The translations under genes and the position numbers were made by a program. A stretch of DNA of 64,000 nt from Roseobacter sp. (lineage in GTDB: Bacteria; Pseudomonadota; Alphaproteobacteria; Rhodobacterales; Rhodobacteraceae): positions 1 to 64,000 of the forward strand of contig JAGXGZ010000071.1 in NCBI GenBank assembly GCA_024636495.1, read 5' to 3'. Under the pieces are notes generated by a model that saw nothing but the letters and a program-made list of their open reading frames with translations, ran no database searches and was not told the origin of the DNA. Below are positions 9,056 through 17,405 of the stretch, piece by piece; within the stretch, counting starts at the first letter, position 1; the number at the start of each line of letters is the position of its first letter.

Positions 9056-10200
9056 GGCAGAACCTCCAAATCAAACTGCATAAATGCCTGCTCGCGTGCT
9101 TGGGCGGCGGCCATCGCGATGGCTTGCGCGCTGAGGGGCCTTGTTTGGGCCGCCTTGAGGCGGGTTCGAATGGCCATAAGCCGGGCAAGCTCTGCGCGGG
9201 CATAGGTATTGAGGGACATGGCGGCATGGATATCCTCCGTCTCTGCGATGCGGGTGATGATGTCCTGAATGCGCAGTGCGGCGGCACGCACTGAGATCAG
9301 TGAATAATCGCCATAGATACCAGCGCCATGGGCGCTGAGGCTCATGGAGGCATTGGCCATCAGGATCGGATCGATGGTGCCAAGTGCGTCGATGCCGCCC
9401 ACGCGGGTGAGGTAAAGGTTGTAGCGCTCGGGGATGACCTGAACGTAGTGCTGCGTCTCCGCAAAGGGCGGCACGCCACCGTAGCGCTGCACATTGCCGG
9501 GACCCGCGTTGTAGGCGGCCAGCGCGTGGATGATATTGCCGTCTAACATGTTCAGCATTTGTGCGAGGTAACGCGCGCCGCCGGTCACCTGAATATAAGG
9601 GTCGTCGAAATAGGCTGGATTGATCCCGAGATCACCGGCGGTGGCAGGCATGATCTGGGTCAGGCCATAGGCTCCCACTGGCGAGCGCGCACCCACTTGG
9701 AACCGGCTTTCCTGCCAGATCAGCGCCTGGATCAGACAGCGCCATTGCACCAGGGACAGCCCCGCGCGGCCGACGCCGGACAGACCATGGGTCTCGCGCG
9801 CAGCGCGGATGATGAGCGCCTCGATCGAGCCTGCTGCATCGCCGAACATTTGCGGCGCAGCCGGATTGGGGTCGGTGGGCCCGAAGAGAGTGGCGGCGGC
9901 GCTTTCGTCTGAGCGGCCAGCCTCAAGGCTTTGGAGCGTGCTGGCGGTCGAAGGGCTAATAGTGGACGCTTCCAGCAGATCTTCCAGCGCGGCATGTTGA
10001 TCTGCCTCCAAGGCCGCCAGTTCTTCCTCACGGCTGAGCCGGTCGCGCTGCAGGGTAAGATCGCGATCCCCTTGGCCCAGAATTTGCTCGCGTTGCAGAA
10101 ACGCACCCAGATCGAATGTTGGCACGCCTTGCGCGGTGGCCGCAGTCGCCGTGCCAACCGCAAAAACGACGCAGAAAATATGCGGGGTTCGATTAGCCAT
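9052..10200 (-). CDS. Lytic transglycosylase (VirB1-like) with a long extra domain
   Basis: Peptidoglycan-cleaving enzyme that opens the wall for the secretion channel. From the ATG at 10200, which overlaps the lipoprotein stop (ATGGCTAA), the protein has a signal peptide, a helical spacer (about residues 35-120), and a family-1 SLT domain with the catalytic Glu in IWQESRF, then GLTQIMP and [13 protein letters not shown] helical C-terminal extension of about 110 residues (ISVRAAALRIQDIITRIAE) is longer than in VirB1. This is the second transglycosylase of the operon. It may carry structural as well as enzymatic functions. Confidence 0.87.
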   Translation of the reverse strand: MANRTPHIFCVVFAVGTATAATAQGVPTFDLGAFLQREQILGQGDRDLTLQRDRLSREEELAALEADQHAALEDLLEASTISPSTASTLQSLEAGRSDESAAATLFGPTDPNPAAPQMFGDAAGSIEALIIRAARETHGLSGVGRAGLSLVQWRCLIQALIWQESRFQVGARSPVGAYGLTQIMPATAGDLGINPAYFDDPYIQVTGGARYLAQMLNMLDGNIIHALAAYNAGPGNVQRYGGVPPFAETQHYVQVIPERYNLYLTRVGGIDALGTIDPILMANASMSLSAHGAGIYGDYSLISVRAAALRIQDIITRIAETEDIHAAMSLNTYARAELARLMAIRTRLKAAQTRPLSAQAIAMAAAQAREQAFMQFDLEVLP

Positions 10201-10372
10201 TATGCGCGCCTGAAGGGTCGATCGGGCGCAGCAGATCAAAGGTGCAATTGCTGCGCGCCACTTCGGCGAAACTGTTGAAACACTCCGCTTCCGAGGGCTG
10301 GTAGGTTGCGCAAGCGGTGAGGCTCAAGCTGAGGCCAATCAGTATCGAAATGCGGGTAATACTGCGGATCAT
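10193..10372 (-). CDS. Small lipoprotein, VirB7-like
   Basis: A 59-residue lipoprotein. The start is the ATG at 10372, overlapping the virB4 stop by 4 bases (ATGA). It has a basic n-region, a hydrophobic core (ISILIGLSLS) and the lipobox LTAC, so the mature protein is about 40 residues beginning at Cys. VirB7 lipoproteins of similar size anchor VirB9 at the outer membrane. Its position between virB4 and a transglycosylase is unusual for virB7; entry-exclusion lipoproteins also occur in such operons and cannot be ruled out. Confidence 0.75.
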   Translation of the reverse strand: MIRSITRISILIGLSLSLTACATYQPSEAECFNSFAEVARSNCTFDLLRPIDPSGAHNG

Positions 10373-12741
10373 GTCATTCTCCAAAAATCCGGACGGTCAC
10401 GATAATCGGCACCAACAAGCGCCTCACCCTTTTCCATGCCGCCCAGGATGGTGAGGTGAGGTCCGAGCACGCTGAGATCAGCATCGATCACGACTGAGCC
10501 TTGGTCATCGCGCACCAGCGCCAATCGGGAATTACTGCCCGTGCCAAGAAGGACGTCGAGCTCCTTGGCGGTCAGGCCAAGCATGGCGTAATCGCTGGCT
10601 GAGGCGCGGATATTGGGCAGGAGCAACTGTGTTGGCACGGCTTCTACAATGGTCTTGCCCGTGCGGGTCTTCTCGAGCTGGCTGGCGTATTGCGTCATCA
10701 TGACAACGACGGCGTTTTGCTTGCGCGCTGTGACAAGCCAATTGCTGAGCCGCTCCGCGAAGTATGGATTGTCTAGTGCCTTCCAGGCCTCATCGATGAT
10801 GATCAACGTAGGCCTGCGATCCTCGATCACCCGCTCGATACGGCGGAAGAGATAGGACAGGACGGCCATGCGTTCCTTCTCGCTTTCACTGTCGAGAATG
10901 CCGGTGAGATCGAAGCCCACGACATCGCCCGCCAAGGAGAATGTGTCTTCGGCACTTTGCCCGAAGATCCAGCCGTAGCGCCCGTCAGCCGTCCATTCCT
11001 GGATGCGCTCGAAAAGATCACCATCATCAGCGCCCGCCACGAACAGGGACGCCAGGTCCTGCCAGTTGCGCAGCGCGGGGTCTGAGGCGGTGGCGTTCTG
11101 GCGCACCACGTCTTGAATGCGGTTGATCTGTACGGGGCTCAGTGGCTTGTCGCTGCGGTGCAGGAGCGTGGCCAGCCAATCGGCAAGCCAGGCTTGCCCG
11201 CGGCGGTCGATCTCGGTGCGCAGAGGATTGAGGCCGGTGGCTTCGCCCGCCTTGATTGCGCTGAAACGCCCCCCATTTGCGCGCACGGCCATTTCCATGC
11301 CAGCCCGATAGTCAAAGACGAAGACCCGCGCGCCACAGCGCCGGGCTTGCGTCATCAAGAAGGCCGAGAGCACCGATTTGCCCGAGCCGGGACGACCGAG
11401 GATCAGCGTGTGGCCACCCGTCGGTTCTTTCTCGGGGCTGCCGGTCTCGTGGTAGTTGAAGAGATATCCTGAGCGTTCCGGCGTGGGGAAGAGCGCGATG
11501 GGCTTGCCCCAGGGGACCTGATCGCCGGTTTTGCCCAAAGGGCTGCGGTGCAAGGCCGCGAGATCGGCGAAGTTCATGTTGGTGATCGACGCCTTACGGC
11601 TGCGCATCTGGCCATTGCCCGGATGCTGCCCGAAATAATGCGTCCGCGCGGCAAACCCCTCACTCACCAGCGTGACACCCTCACTGGCGGCGATATTGCG
11701 GATCTCGGCCGCGATGGCGTCGAGCTTGTCCTCGGTCTCAGCAAATACTGTGACGGTCATGTGATGTTCGCCAAAGCTCAGGCGCTTTGATTCCAGGTCA
11801 TCGAGCGCATCGATCAGTTCTTCGCTCAGCGAGATCGCACCGTCATCGCTGGCCTTCATCAGGCGCTGTTGGCGCTTGATCCGGCCCGCCATCATGTTGC
11901 TGTTGATGGGCGTGAAGGAATGGGTGACGACCATATCGATGGGTAGGCTCAGCTCGTCGAACATGGTGCAGCGCGTTTTGGCCGGGTAGGTTTTGATGGC
12001 AAAGCTTGTGCCAACGCGGCGGCCCGCTGTGCCGTCGTCCAGCACAAAGGTCCGGCCCTGGAAAGTGACGCGGGTGTTGGCCACGTCTTCGGCGACGATG
12101 CCAAATCGCGATTTGGGAAACAGCGGGCGTTCCGCGCCGATGTTCAACCCGCCGAGAAAGCCGAGCAGATCGCCGCTTGTGGCCCCCAGCAGGCGTGGCC
12201 GCATCTCGGCGAAGGAGGACATCAAAAACCCCACCACTTCCTCAAGCTTGCGCAGTTGCTTGGCGGTCTTGGCCTTTATCTGCTTGAGTGAGGCGTCCGC
12301 GCGGAATGGGAGGCGCGTACCGGATGGAGGGCGCTTCATAACCGTAAGTGTCAGGGTCTTGTCACGCAGGCCTGCCTTGTCGAGCCCCGCGCGCCAGCGA
12401 GTATCGACCGCATTGGCGAAACCGTCGTCCTCGACCACCGGCAAATCCACATCGATCGCTTTGGAAACTTTATGAACGTAGAATCCATACTCAGACCCGA
12501 TCTGTGCAATGATGGCCGCAAGCCGTGCGCGGGCCTTCTCGAGATGCGCGTCCTCGCTGGTCATGCTGTTGACGCCTTCCAGCCGGATGCACTGAAGCAG
12601 CGCATTGCCGCGCGTGCGGATCGTTACGTCATTCACGAGACTGACATAGGGCAGCATTGCCGCCATGGGCCGCTCGCGGCTGGCCCAGGTCGGCAAGCCT
12701 GTGAGACCGTCGGTGAGGATGTTAGCGGGCTCAGGGCGCAT
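10369..12741 (-). CDS. virB4: VirB4 secretion ATPase
   Basis: Large ATPase of the T4SS inner-membrane complex. Started at the ATG at 12741 (overlapping virB3 by 11 bases), it has about 790 residues with the VirB4 N-terminal domain, the CagE region (FGEHHMTVTVFAETEDKLD), Walker A (LILGRPGSGKSVL, near residue 450) and Walker B (PTLIIIDEAWKALD). The late motif VVVMMTQYASQLEKT is also characteristic. Reading is continuous with no interruption. Translational coupling at both ends fits stoichiometric production with its neighbours. Confidence 0.95.
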   Translation of the reverse strand: MRPEPANILTDGLTGLPTWASRERPMAAMLPYVSLVNDVTIRTRGNALLQCIRLEGVNSMTSEDAHLEKARARLAAIIAQIGSEYGFYVHKVSKAIDVDLPVVEDDGFANAVDTRWRAGLDKAGLRDKTLTLTVMKRPPSGTRLPFRADASLKQIKAKTAKQLRKLEEVVGFLMSSFAEMRPRLLGATSGDLLGFLGGLNIGAERPLFPKSRFGIVAEDVANTRVTFQGRTFVLDDGTAGRRVGTSFAIKTYPAKTRCTMFDELSLPIDMVVTHSFTPINSNMMAGRIKRQQRLMKASDDGAISLSEELIDALDDLESKRLSFGEHHMTVTVFAETEDKLDAIAAEIRNIAASEGVTLVSEGFAARTHYFGQHPGNGQMRSRKASITNMNFADLAALHRSPLGKTGDQVPWGKPIALFPTPERSGYLFNYHETGSPEKEPTGGHTLILGRPGSGKSVLSAFLMTQARRCGARVFVFDYRAGMEMAVRANGGRFSAIKAGEATGLNPLRTEIDRRGQAWLADWLATLLHRSDKPLSPVQINRIQDVVRQNATASDPALRNWQDLASLFVAGADDGDLFERIQEWTADGRYGWIFGQSAEDTFSLAGDVVGFDLTGILDSESEKERMAVLSYLFRRIERVIEDRRPTLIIIDEAWKALDNPYFAERLSNWLVTARKQNAVVVMMTQYASQLEKTRTGKTIVEAVPTQLLLPNIRASASDYAMLGLTAKELDVLLGTGSNSRLALVRDDQGSVVIDADLSVLGPHLTILGGMEKGEALVGADYRDRPDFWRMT

Positions 12742-13009
12742 AGCTGTCGCCCCCGTGGATCTGTCGATTGGCTGTCGGCGGCGTCTCTTGCAGCGATGTG
12801 ACCACAACCTCTAGAAAGGCCGGGTCCCAATCAGCGGCCTTCCAGAGCGCGGGGTAAGCAAGCCCTGCCAAGATAATGACGGGCCAGCTCTGCACCCAGA
12901 GAAACACCAGCACAAAGCCAAAGAGCCAGACCATTGCATACATGATTGGCAGGCCAATGAGCTTGGGCGGGCGGATGAGGCCCAGAAACAATCGGGTTTC
13001 TTCCGCCAT
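12731..13009 (-). CDS. virB3: VirB3 inner-membrane protein
   Basis: Short T4SS component that works with VirB4. The 92-residue protein starts AEETRLFLGLIRPPKLIGLP, typical of VirB3, followed by one or two hydrophobic helices (YAMVWLFGFVLVFLWVQ and WPVIILAGLAYPALW). It lies 7 bases downstream of virB2 and overlaps virB4. Confidence 0.9.
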   Translation of the reverse strand: MAEETRLFLGLIRPPKLIGLPIMYAMVWLFGFVLVFLWVQSWPVIILAGLAYPALWKAADWDPAFLEVVVTSLQETPPTANRQIHGGDSYAP

Positions 13010-13016
13010 ACCTGCC

Positions 13017-13307
13017 TCACGCGCCCCAGATGGCCGTCACGATGGTCGGCGCTGCGGCAATGCCCGCGATTGCGACCAGCACCCAAAGCGCCTGGCGAAA
13101 ATCCAGAATGCCAAAGAGCCACGATAGGAACACGCCGATCAGGGCCAGCGTGCCGATCACGATGCCAAGCGGTCCGGTGATCGCATCAACAATGCCCTGC
13201 AGTAAGTTTTGCACCGGGGAGAGATCGATGCTTTGCGCAAGCGCGGGCTCGGCGACCATAAGACTGGCCAGCGCCAGCCCCACGAATAGGCGGATTTGGG
13301 ATGGCAT
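13017..13307 (-). CDS. virB2: VirB2/TrbC major pilin
   Basis: Precursor of the conjugative pilus subunit. The 96-residue protein has a signal peptide (cleavage near PALA-QS) followed by two hydrophobic helices (GPLGIVIGTLALIGVFLSWL and QALWVLVAIAGIAAAPTIV) joined by a short charged loop (FGILDFRQ), the standard VirB2 hairpin. Its start overlaps the stop of the upstream transglycosylase by one base. Confidence 0.92.
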   Translation of the reverse strand: MPSQIRLFVGLALASLMVAEPALAQSIDLSPVQNLLQGIVDAITGPLGIVIGTLALIGVFLSWLFGILDFRQALWVLVAIAGIAAAPTIVTAIWGA

Positions 13308-14041
13308 CAGGAGGCTCCAATCAAGCGGTCACGCACGGCCATGACGCGGCGAACGTGATTTTGTGTCTCGGTAAAGGGTGGAATACCGCCATGTCGCGCG
13401 ACCGCATCAGGTCCAGCATTATACGCGGCAAGAGCCAGTTCGGGCGTTCCGAACCGGGCCAGCATGGCGAGGAGATAGCGCGCAGATCCGTCGAGGTTCT
13501 GGGTGAGATCATGGGGATCGACGCCGAGATCGCGGGCTGTCCCCGGCATGAGCTGGCCTAGACCGATGGCCCCCGCGGAACTGACCGCAGTAGGGCGATA
13601 CGCGCTCTCGACCTCGATATTGGCCTGAAACAGCGTCAGCCAGTCAGAAACCGAAAGCCCGGACTGGCGCAGAGCGGCATGGCCGCCGTAGCGCAGCGCG
13701 GTCTCTTGCAAGGCGTTGAGGATTGCGGGCTGCGGGATCGATGCCGTGATCGATACAGGCGCGATCTGCGGATCATCAGTATCTCCAGCATCATCGCCAA
13801 ATATTACGGGGCCGTCGATGTTTGCTGGTCGACCCGCGACATAGCTTTGTGCAAACCCTAATTGCGGGGATTGTGCTGCCAGTTGGCCATCTGAAGCCAT
13901 AGCGAGCACAAAGCCCTCTGCATCTGCCGGGGAGGAGATCAGGAGGGCAGTACAAGTTAGAAGTGCGAGGGAATTACTTGTCCTCGGAAAGCTTGTGCGA
14001 TGCGACTTTGCCTTCGACCATCGGGATCGAGACCAGATCAA
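13307..14041 (-). CDS. virB1: Lytic transglycosylase, VirB1-like; start codon unclear
   Basis: SLT-family peptidoglycan hydrolase. The catalytic domain is clear: Glu in [11 protein letters not shown], then [14 protein letters not shown] and [18 protein letters not shown], ending [19 protein letters not shown] signal peptide ([17 protein letters not shown]) precedes it, yet no ATG or GTG lies in front of it in frame at a sensible distance. The TTG at 14041 is the nearest candidate and would overlap the upstream gene by about 68 bases. An indel near the start or a rare start codon is possible. As the first enzyme before virB2, it is the best virB1 equivalent. Confidence 0.82.
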   Translation of the reverse strand: MIWSRSRWSKAKSHRTSFPRTSNSLALLTCTALLISSPADAEGFVLAMASDGQLAAQSPQLGFAQSYVAGRPANIDGPVIFGDDAGDTDDPQIAPVSITASIPQPAILNALQETALRYGGHAALRQSGLSVSDWLTLFQANIEVESAYRPTAVSSAGAIGLGQLMPGTARDLGVDPHDLTQNLDGSARYLLAMLARFGTPELALAAYNAGPDAVARHGGIPPFTETQNHVRRVMAVRDRLIGAS

Positions 14042-14297
14042 AGCCAAGGCTGGCCACGAAGCTTGTGAGCCCGTTGATCGTCTTGAACTCGCGCGCGACC
14101 ATGTTGTTACGGGCCGTAACCAAAAGGCGGCGTTCGCCATCGGGGGCCGCGCAATGCACAGTCCAGACGCCTGACCACTGCGCGGCGGTGCGCTCGGGCG
14201 TGACCCGGCACAGCACATCGCAGCTGTGGCCCTCACCAAGGAATTTGCGCAGTCCGTCTTCGCTGACAACATTTGGGGCGTCTTGCATCCAGTTCAT
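13974..14297 (-). CDS. Unknown 107-residue protein heading the virB operon
   Basis: Small soluble protein starting [16 protein letters not shown] and containing [20 protein letters not shown] and [20 protein letters not shown]. It has no signal peptide or membrane helix. It is the first gene of the secretion operon and faces the secreted-protein gene at 14459 across a 161-base divergent promoter region. I do not recognise a family; its placement would suit a regulator or cytoplasmic accessory, but the sequence shows no known DNA-binding motif. Confidence 0.65.
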   Translation of the reverse strand: MNWMQDAPNVVSEDGLRKFLGEGHSCDVLCRVTPERTAAQWSGVWTVHCAAPDGERRLLVTARNNMVAREFKTINGLTSFVASLGFDLVSIPMVEGKVASHKLSEDK

Positions 14298-14458
14298 GTG
14301 ATCCGGGTCTCCACAAATTAACGGAGTGCCCGGCTGTCCCTCATGGACGGACTAAGCACTACAGTATTATAATGTTGCAATCAAGCGTGATATTGCATCG
14401 CAACACGGCATTCATGCACTCAAAGAATAATACTGCAGCGGATCGAGAAATCCAAGTC
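14298..14458. promoter_or_regulatory. Divergent promoter region of the virB operon
   Basis: AT-rich gap between the first virB-operon gene (minus) and the secreted-protein gene (plus). It contains TATTATAATG (14365-14374), which resembles a -10 box, and an inverted pair GTTGC (14374-14378) and GCAAC (14400-14404) spanning a second TTGCA. This is where transcription of the whole transfer operon must start. Operator identity is a guess. Confidence 0.4.
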
Positions 14459-14740
14459 ATGACGACAGCAATGAGCACATGGAAATTGGCGGTCTGGATA
14501 ATGGTATCGAGCACGCCGGGATTTGCGCAGGGCTGCGTCGCACCCGCTGTGCCGTTTTTGCCTGCTGATCCGGCCGATATCCGCACCTATGCCGACATTC
14601 TGCGCGCAGACTTCGAGACCTACTTCGCAGATGCAAACGCTTACTTCCGCTGTCTTGAGCAAGAGCGAAGCCGCGCGTTCGTCGACGCGCAAGAGGTAAC
14701 CGAGGCCTACGCGCGGATGCTGGAATTGTTGGGGGAGTGA
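14459..14740 (+). CDS. Small secreted protein of unknown function
   Basis: From the ATG at 14459 the protein has about 93 residues: a signal peptide (WKLAVWIMVSSTPGFAQG), a Pro-rich start of the mature part (CVAPAVPFLPADPADI) and a helical body ending AYARMLELLGE. Two cysteines in the mature part could pair. It is divergent from the virB operon, so a periplasmic role connected with transfer is plausible. Its last 68 coding bases recur as a remnant at 17406. Upstream in-frame starts were rejected because they precede the signal peptide by about 60 residues. Confidence 0.65.
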   Translation: MTTAMSTWKLAVWIMVSSTPGFAQGCVAPAVPFLPADPADIRTYADILRADFETYFADANAYFRCLEQERSRAFVDAQEVTEAYARMLELLGE

Positions 14741-14748
14741 GTGGTGCG
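14673..14748 (+). repeat. Direct repeat, copy 1 (3' end of secreted-protein gene)
   Basis: The last 68 bases of the gene at 14459 plus 8 bases beyond match 17406-17482 with about six substitutions and one extra G. Both copies start GCGCGTTCGTCGA and end GAGTGAGTGGTGCG. The two copies bound a 2.66-kb module. Confidence 0.85.
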
Positions 14749-14800
14749 TTACGGTGTGTTTTTATTGGTGCGCAAGAAGGTGCAATTGCGCATTCGGGAC

Positions 14801-15043
14801 CTATCGATACCCACGTTTGCGTTTGTTTGCGGCGAGATCAGAAAGGGCGTTGACCGCCTGGCCCTCGTCAAAATGATGATCAACCTTCACCTGGCCCGCG
14901 ATGCCCAGTCGGCCCCATTCCCGGATCAGTGAAGCCCCTCCGAAGAGATCACGTTGGACGACCATCATGTAGAAGCGCCGCATATTCTTTGCGGGCTCCT
15001 CGCGGCGCAGCAGAATCTGATCTGGAAAAATCTCAATTTGCAT
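14801..15043 (-). CDS. WGR-domain protein
   Basis: An 80-residue protein made of a single WGR domain: MRRFYMMVVQRDLFGGAS, the naming motif REWGRLG, and the closing segment ALSDLAANKRKRGY. WGR domains bind nucleic acid ends in PARPs; in bacteria they occur as short free-standing proteins on plasmids and mobile elements with unknown roles. It begins MQIEIFPDQILL. It is the first gene inside the module bounded by the direct repeats. Confidence 0.8.
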   Translation of the reverse strand: MQIEIFPDQILLRREEPAKNMRRFYMMVVQRDLFGGASLIREWGRLGIAGQVKVDHHFDEGQAVNALSDLAANKRKRGYR

Positions 15044-15155
15044 AACCTGATACTACATCTTGTGTCGTAAGGGCGTCCAGAATCAATTTATGCCTTGCAT
15101 GCATCGGATTTGGCCTTCACGCTCACGGAAATGACGCAAAAATCGAGGTTTTTTT

Positions 15156-15341
15156 ATGAGCCAGTCACCGATAAACTGTCCGTGGTGCGGTGGTGCAGCC
15201 GCAGTCGAAACTCATGTCTTCACCAATTGCGGCGAGGCGGTCTCTGTGCCGCTCCCATCTCGCGCAGTTGCTGCGGCACCGCAGATCGTGTTTCGAACCG
15301 TGCGTGAAAAACTGCCGGTAACCGCACAGCGAGCCGCCTGA
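15156..15341 (+). CDS. Possible small zinc-ribbon-like protein
   Basis: A 61-residue frame starting MSQSPINCPWCGG with a CPWC knuckle near residues 8-11 and a third Cys in TNCGEAV. A GAGG stretch lies about 9 bases before the ATG. It ends next to, and convergent with, the small membrane protein gene. I do not recognise a family. Only one CxxC pair is present, so metal binding is uncertain. Confidence 0.4.
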   Translation: MSQSPINCPWCGGAAAVETHVFTNCGEAVSVPLPSRAVAAAPQIVFRTVREKLPVTAQRAA

Positions 15342-15527
15342 TCAGACCCCGCGGAACAAAACGCCTGCCGTCATCAGCCCCCATGCGATGGTCATCATCC
15401 AAAACCCTGAGATCGGTAGAGCTACCACGGCAACGCCAAGGACCGGTAGCAGGGCCAGAACGGCGCAGATAATGGAAATCAAAAAGATGATGAACGAAGG
15501 TGGGGTCAGTCGTATGCCGCGCTCCAT
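15342..15527 (-). CDS. Small two-helix membrane protein
   Basis: A 61-residue protein with two hydrophobic segments (SFIIFLISIICAVLALL and GFWMMTIAWGLMTAGVLF) separated by PVLGVAVVALPIS. Its N-terminus RGIRLTPPS is short and basic. I know no function. It lies between the WGR gene and the 417-residue helical protein on the same strand. Confidence 0.6.
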   Translation of the reverse strand: MERGIRLTPPSFIIFLISIICAVLALLPVLGVAVVALPISGFWMMTIAWGLMTAGVLFRGV

Positions 15528-15628
15528 GGTATGTGGTATTTATTCCACAATGCCAAATGGCGGGCCCGAGCGCCACCCGATATTACATCATTGCATCTTG
15601 CCCGCTACGCCTATGGTAGGGTCAGCTG

Positions 15629-16879
15629 CTAGTGACGTAAATTTGTGCTAGCCGCTTGAATCTCCGCCAGCTTGAAACCCAATCGTTTCGCCATCAGATC
15701 ATCGCGCTGCGTGTCGCCCGCCAGCTTGGATAGCTGCGCGATGGCCCAGGGACGTTGTTGGATCCTATCACTAGAGGAGATGAGATACCCAACGGCTTCG
15801 TCTATATCGAGTGGGCTCGCATCATATCCGCGATCTGCCAGTAGCTGCATAATGGCGTACAAGGCAACCTGAGCCGCGAATGTGGGTTCCGTCTGTTCGA
15901 AATCGCGTGCCGCACGCATAAGCGTTGCTGGCGCGGCTTCCATATCGGCAGCGCACTCAAGTGCGATATCCAGAAACCCTGCCGTTTTTGCGGCGGCGAA
16001 CCACTTTCCCTTGCGGCCATGCAATGCAATCAGATCTTTAAGCACCTCCCGCGGGTCCCGGTCGGGATAGCGTTTAACAAGGTCACGCCACATCGCGAGC
16101 CAAGTATTGCCCGCGGCACTCGGCAGGCCAAACCGGTGGTAAGCTTCCTCGGTCTTGCCCTGGCGGGTCAGAATCTCCTCGCAGAAGTGTTGCATTTCCC
16201 GAGAGCCACGCACCTGATTGTCCGATTGCAAAAGTACGGTGGCCACCATGAGTGCCTTGTCGTCCAAACCCTGTCGGACCAAAGCATATGCACCATATTT
16301 ATCATAATGCCAGATGCGTGTTTTTTGGAGGAGAATTAGGTCGAAGAGATCTTCATAGCGCCCAGCTTCGAGCAGACATGACAATGTCAGGGTCGCAGTT
16401 TGGACATGGGAATAGACCGCATGATCGGCCCATGCCTCCCGAACAATACCGAGATCGCGGTCGGCATGATGCTGCATCAGTGCGGGAAAAGCCGCTATTT
16501 CACCAAAGCGATCCGCAAGAGGCGATAGATAATCGACGCCATCCTCCACGATCGCGTCGCGCAGCCGTTCGAGCCAGTCGGCGCGTGTGGGCTCATCTGC
16601 GGGCGCATCGATGAGGAGCGGGAGCAGTTGCTCGAGGGTGCGGTAGATAGCCGTTCCCAGCGACCCGGAAGATGTGTCGATATGCTCGAACGCGGGCCAG
16701 ATCCGCTCAGTAAGAGCAACGCACCCTTCCGCCGCGGCGATCGGATCCTTACGGCGCACCGCCTTGATCTCGGTGACCGCGGCTTTTAGGCGCGCAGCGG
16801 CTTTGGCAGAACCACGCCAACCAAATGCACCGGCTCGCATACCCGCCTTGAACGCCCATTTGTGTTTATGATTGCGCGC
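15629..16879 (-). CDS. Large helical-repeat protein of unknown function
   Basis: A soluble protein of about 417 residues, started at the ATG at 16879 because GGTGGGTGAG precedes it; an in-frame start 63 bases further up is less likely. It is almost wholly alpha-helical, with paired helices suggestive of TPR/HEAT-like repeats (ALVRQGLDDKALMVATVLL, EEILTRQGKTEEAYHRFGL, LYAIMQLLADRGYDASPLDI). The N-terminus is basic (ARNHKHKWAFKAGMRAGAF). There is no signal peptide or catalytic motif that I can identify. It sits between an XRE regulator and small genes in the repeat-bounded module; a scaffold role is a guess. Confidence 0.75.
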   Translation of the reverse strand, partial: ARNHKHKWAFKAGMRAGAFGWRGSAKAAARLKAAVTEIKAVRRKDPIAAAEGCVALTERIWPAFEHIDTSSGSLGTAIYRTLEQLLPLLIDAPADEPTRADWLERLRDAIVEDGVDYLSPLADRFGEIAAFPALMQHHADRDLGIVREAWADHAVYSHVQTATLTLSCLLEAGRYEDLFDLILLQKTRIWHYDKYGAYALVRQGLDDKALMVATVLLQSDNQVRGSREMQHFCEEILTRQGKTEEAYHRFGLPSAAGNTWLAMWRDLVKRYPDRDPREVLKDLIALHGRKGKWFAAAKTAGFLDIALECAADMEAAPATLMRAARDFEQTEPTFAAQVALYAIMQLLADRGYDASPLDIDEAVGYLISSSDRIQQRPWAIAQLSKLAGDTQRDDLMAKRLGFKLAEIQAASTNLRH

Positions 16880-17008
16880 CATCTCACCCACCATGCTTTT
16901 TCGGGAGAATGACACGGGATGATCAGACTTTGAAGGCTGCACGAACCTATAACGTTGAGCACGCTATTGTCGAAGGCTGGAAGCAATTCAACCGACGGCA
17001 TTTGTCGT

Positions 17009-17398
17009 TCAACAGTTAGAATTCTCGACCAAACTGTCGGCGACCTCCGTTGCCGTGGGGCCTTCGTTATGCAAAGCAACCTGCATTGCACCATCGTCCC
17101 ATCGGTACAGCAGGCCAATCTCCAGGCCTGTCTCGAAGCATCTGATCCGACCGATCGGCGCTGCAGATAGGCGGGTGGCGTGCGGGTCGGGCATGGTCAA
17201 TCTCTCCGTGCAAAAAAGGTCGATGATGTCGAGATCCATCGCAGGGGCAATGCGCTCGAGAATCGCCACAGAGGCCGACGATTTGGCGAGCTCGATCTCG
17301 CTGATGTAACTGCGATCAACATCTGCGGCGAAAGCCAAATCCTCTTGGCTCATATCGCGCTCGTTTTTGAGGTTACGAATATTTAATCCTGCTCGCAC
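17009..17398 (-). CDS. XRE-family transcriptional regulator (copy 1)
   Basis: A 129-residue DNA-binding protein with an N-terminal Cro/CI helix-turn-helix (MSQEDLAFAADVDRSYISEI, about residues 16-35) and a C-terminal domain of about 60 residues (IGRIRCFETGLEIGLLYRWD). The GTG start at 17398 lies 8 bases from the edge of the direct-repeat remnant, so its own upstream region has been replaced. It is a diverged paralogue of the regulator at 17488. It probably controls genes of this module. Confidence 0.82.
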   Translation of the reverse strand: MRAGLNIRNLKNERDMSQEDLAFAADVDRSYISEIELAKSSASVAILERIAPAMDLDIIDLFCTERLTMPDPHATRLSAAPIGRIRCFETGLEIGLLYRWDDGAMQVALHNEGPTATEVADSLVENSNC

Positions 17399-17405
17399 CG
17401 TTGTT

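Noticed and set aside
15220-15576. 118-residue minus-strand frame overlapping two small genes
   Set aside because: It has low-complexity composition and conflicts with the more convincing two-helix membrane protein at 15342.
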